Of a stretch of 52,933 nt of DNA, positions 50,768 through 52,933 are shown piece after piece; position 1 is the first letter of the stretch, and every line of letters starts with the position of its first letter. Origin of the DNA: Teratosphaeria epicoccoides (lineage: Eukaryota; Ascomycota; Dothideomycetes; Mycosphaerellales; Teratosphaeriaceae); the NCBI GenBank assembly GCA_021401465.1, contig JADDMT010000165.1, positions 1 to 52,933 of the forward strand, read 5' to 3'. Both the position numbers and the translations under genes were made by a program. The notes beneath the pieces were generated by a model, which was not told the DNA's origin, did not search any database, and saw nothing but the letters and a program-made list of their open reading frames with translations.

Positions 50768-52933
50768 TCAAGAATTCTGCTCCGGAACCCTCATCTTCCT
50801 ACGAATCGACCTTCTTAAGCCCTGCTTACGCCTCCTCCGCTCTTTGAATTCACGAATAGCTTCTAGAGCGTTCTTGCAGTCTTCGGCCGGAACCCATTGT
50901 GTGTACTTAGGTAGGTATCCTTTCTACTTTACTAGATAGTGCGTTGCGCCCTTACGCCGCATACTGTCCTTAATACCCTCGACTTCCTACTCTTCGTTCT
51001 CTTCTGCTACTAGCATCGGGTCCGCGGGCTCTTCGCCCTTGCGCTATACCCATAGTTCGAGTAGAGATACGTAGAAGACGTCGTGCACACGATATGACAA
51101 TAGCAATGATAGCTGGTACGCCTACGAGCCTATCGCGTCGCGTATCCGGAAGGGTCTAACGAACCTTGGCGTCATCTTCTTGCTCGGAAGTTTTAGCTTG
51201 AGATTCTTTGTCGACAGTAACACCTTCGTACTAACTGCGTACTACATCGGTTTAGCACGGGTGTTATTATGTTTAATCTGGGATTCTGAGGCCTTTTTCT
51301 AGTGTTCTATTAGCACCGAATGTACCTCGCGCATACGCCGCGCTAATTCCGCGGCGGCCGGCACCCTCTCCTCAGAAGACTCGTCCTGAGGCGGTTCTAG
51401 GTGTATTTCCGGATCAAAGCCATAGAGAATCTGAAATGGCGACATGCGCATAGCAGCATGCACGCTATTATTAACTGCAAATTCCGCCATAGGAATTACG
51501 TCGGCCTAGGCATCCTAGTTCTTAGCGTAGTAGCACCGAAGGTACTACTTAAGAGTCTAGTTCATACGTTTAGTCTAACTATTAGTCTGTGGATAGAATG
51601 CTGTACTTAGGCGGTACTTAACACGCGCTTCAAACACAAATTCTTGCTAGTATTCACTAGTAAAGACAGAACCTTAATCCGATAGGATACTTCGGGGGAC
51701 ACTGAAGCGCTATACGACTTTGTCGCGAAGTAGCCGCGCAAGCTCGCCGCTTGTGCACTTTTTCGTACATAGGATGAAGATATTCATCTTCGAGTATCGG
51801 TCGACTACTACAAGGACAGTATCAACCACATCGCCTTTCTACTTTGCTAGCAGCAAATTAGTAATAAAATCCATGGTCAAGTCTTGCTATGGTCTCTCTA
51901 GTAGTAGGAGCGCCTAAGCATCGCCATAGGGGCAATAGCGCCGAGATTTGCTAATCTGGCACGTCTAGCAGGATTTGACATAGTCAGAGACATCCTGTTC
52001 TAGCGTAGGCTACTAGTATTTACGTCCGAGAAGTGCGTTCGTCTTCTCTACGCCAAAATGGCCCGCGAGTTTATCGTCATGATGAATACGGAGGAGCTGC
52101 GAACGGAGTATGCGGTTAGCGGGTACGTAGAGCCTATTGTCAAAGTACCACAAGTCGCCTGACTTGGTCTAGTACTTCGGACCGCCTGCGGTGTCCTAGA
52201 GGGCTACACCCTCATTGATTAACTCCAGTTCTCGCTCTTGCAACCGCTAAATAAGTCTCGAGACTTCTTCAAAGGGTTCTTCAGACATCGCATGCTCACC
52301 GCATGTGAGCCGGTTAACTACTACACGGATCGAGCTAGACATAGTCGCCATAACTGCCGGATAGGAGGGTTCGTCACTAGCGGAGGCCGTGAGGCCCTAT
52401 TAGACCTGCAGTCGACCTACAAGAGGAGCTAACGACAGATCGCCGTCCTAAACTACAAGCTTCGTTTACAGCGTAGGGAGAAGCTGTCGGTTACCCTCTT
52501 CCCTAGTGTCGTAGTCTAGTCGTCGCGAAGGACCGTTAGCCAGATTCGTCTTTCCGGAACAATGCTAGATAACGAAGTCAAAGCTAGCGAGGAAAGTCGC
52601 CTACCTTGCTTGCCGACAACTTAGCTGCTTCACGCCCATGAAGCCGCGAAGGTTGTTATAGTTAGTAAGCACCTTAATAGGGTGCGCTACGCCTTCGAGG
52701 TAGTGTTAGTACTCCTTGAAGCCGTCAACAATAGCCAAAAGCTCTTAGTCGTAAGTCTCGTAGTTAAGCTTAGCGCCCTGCATCTTCCGCGACTAGAAGG
52801 TAATTAGGTACTATCGCGTACTACCTTCGTGCGACTAGAGCTGCGATATAATTGCGGCTATTGCGAATTTTGAAGCATCGGTCTCTATCCGGATCTTCGC
52901 AGCGGGGTCAAAGTGCCGAAGTATAGGCGCAGT
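50768..52933 (-). pseudogene. Gypsy element 2 pol, partial: RT/RNase H, integrase, chromodomain
   Basis: Minus-strand reading interrupted by TAG/TAA but mostly in one frame. At the right edge: APILRHFDPAAKIRIETDAS, SRKMQGAKLNYETYD, ELLAIVDGFKEY, HPIKVLTNYNNLRGFMGVKQ, the RNase H region of Gypsy RT. Integrase follows, with its C-terminal part MAEFAVNNSVHAAMRMSPFQ, ILYGFDPEI (51299-51490) and YQLSLLLSYRVHDVFYVSLLE. The end is a chromodomain: HYLVK, KGYLPKYTQWVPAEDCKNAL, EAIREFKERRR (about 50820-50950), then a basic tail and stop TGA at 50770-50768. The RT catalytic part and gag lie beyond the right edge, if present. Confidence 0.85.

Larger units (their letters stand above)
48051..52933 (-). 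mobile_element. Ty3/Gypsy chromodomain retroelement 2, continues beyond the window, RIP-mutated
   Basis: Minus-strand pol (RT/RNase H at the right edge, integrase, chromodomain) plus a plus-strand accessory ORF and the putative 3' LTR at the left. Sequence differs clearly from element 1 and is richer in GC, so it is another family of the same type. The left limit is approximate; the right end is outside the window. Confidence 0.8.

Noticed and set aside
1..52933. CRISPR arrays, rRNA or clear tRNA genes
   Set aside because: None was seen; repeats present are LTR-type tandem duplications without regular spacers.

Overview
The window reads as nuclear DNA of a filamentous ascomycete, most likely a Dothideomycete (inference). 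The evidence is compact genes with 41-71 bp introns that have clear donors (GTATGT, GTAAGC, GTGAGT, GTACGT), branch points (CTAAC, CTGAC, CTGAT) and CAG/TAG acceptors, fungus-specific families (DUF6594, OPT and POT transporters, DHA1-type MFS), and a right end made of Ty3/Gypsy chromodomain retroelements mutated in the pattern of repeat-induced point mutation (RIP). Introns were placed by eye. In each spliced model reported as resolved, the joined exons give a length divisible by three and restore a known domain or a coherent frame.

Left part (0.2-18 kb): a nuclear-looking protein with a SUMO-interaction motif; a secreted aldose 1-epimerase whose catalytic Glu lies in a second exon; a decayed M20 Gly-Xaa carboxypeptidase; a helical orphan; an MFS exporter; a decayed N-carbamoyl-D-amino-acid hydrolase; a stand-alone retropepsin-like protein; a DUF6594 membrane protein; PIG-H/Gpi15 (GPI anchor synthesis) tail to tail with the Pus3/Deg1 tRNA pseudouridine synthase; and a POT peptide transporter. 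Both pseudogenes have lost the middle, catalytic part of the enzyme.

Middle part (18-42 kb): a mitochondrial Mss116-type DEAD-box helicase; an atypical Rho/Ras GTPase lacking the catalytic Gln and ending in a CAAX box that appears only after splicing; a PRPP synthetase with an insertion; a truncated PRMT3-N-terminal-like protein; an OPT transporter; a CCDC124/Lso2 ribosome-associated protein; an unknown small spliced gene; a very large five-exon protein (about 1549 aa) joining a B-box-like finger, a GTPase, a RING-like finger and a patatin domain whose nucleophile Ser is replaced by Gly; a conserved fungal Cys-motif protein; and LEU2 (3-isopropylmalate dehydrogenase). The GTPase-RING-patatin protein looks like an innate-immunity type architecture and is the main candidate for an undescribed system.

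Right part (42.5-52.9 kb): a 67-aa secreted cysteine-rich protein (effector candidate) stands at the edge of a repeat block. The block holds two chromodomain Gypsy elements, both with pol on the minus strand and both with an extra ORF on the plus strand between the end of pol and the 3' LTR side. Both extra ORFs keep one continuous frame broken only by TAG/TAA at likely Gln or Trp positions, never TGA and with no apparent frameshift. This fits RIP of CpA sites and suggests that these elements carry a conserved antisense accessory gene.
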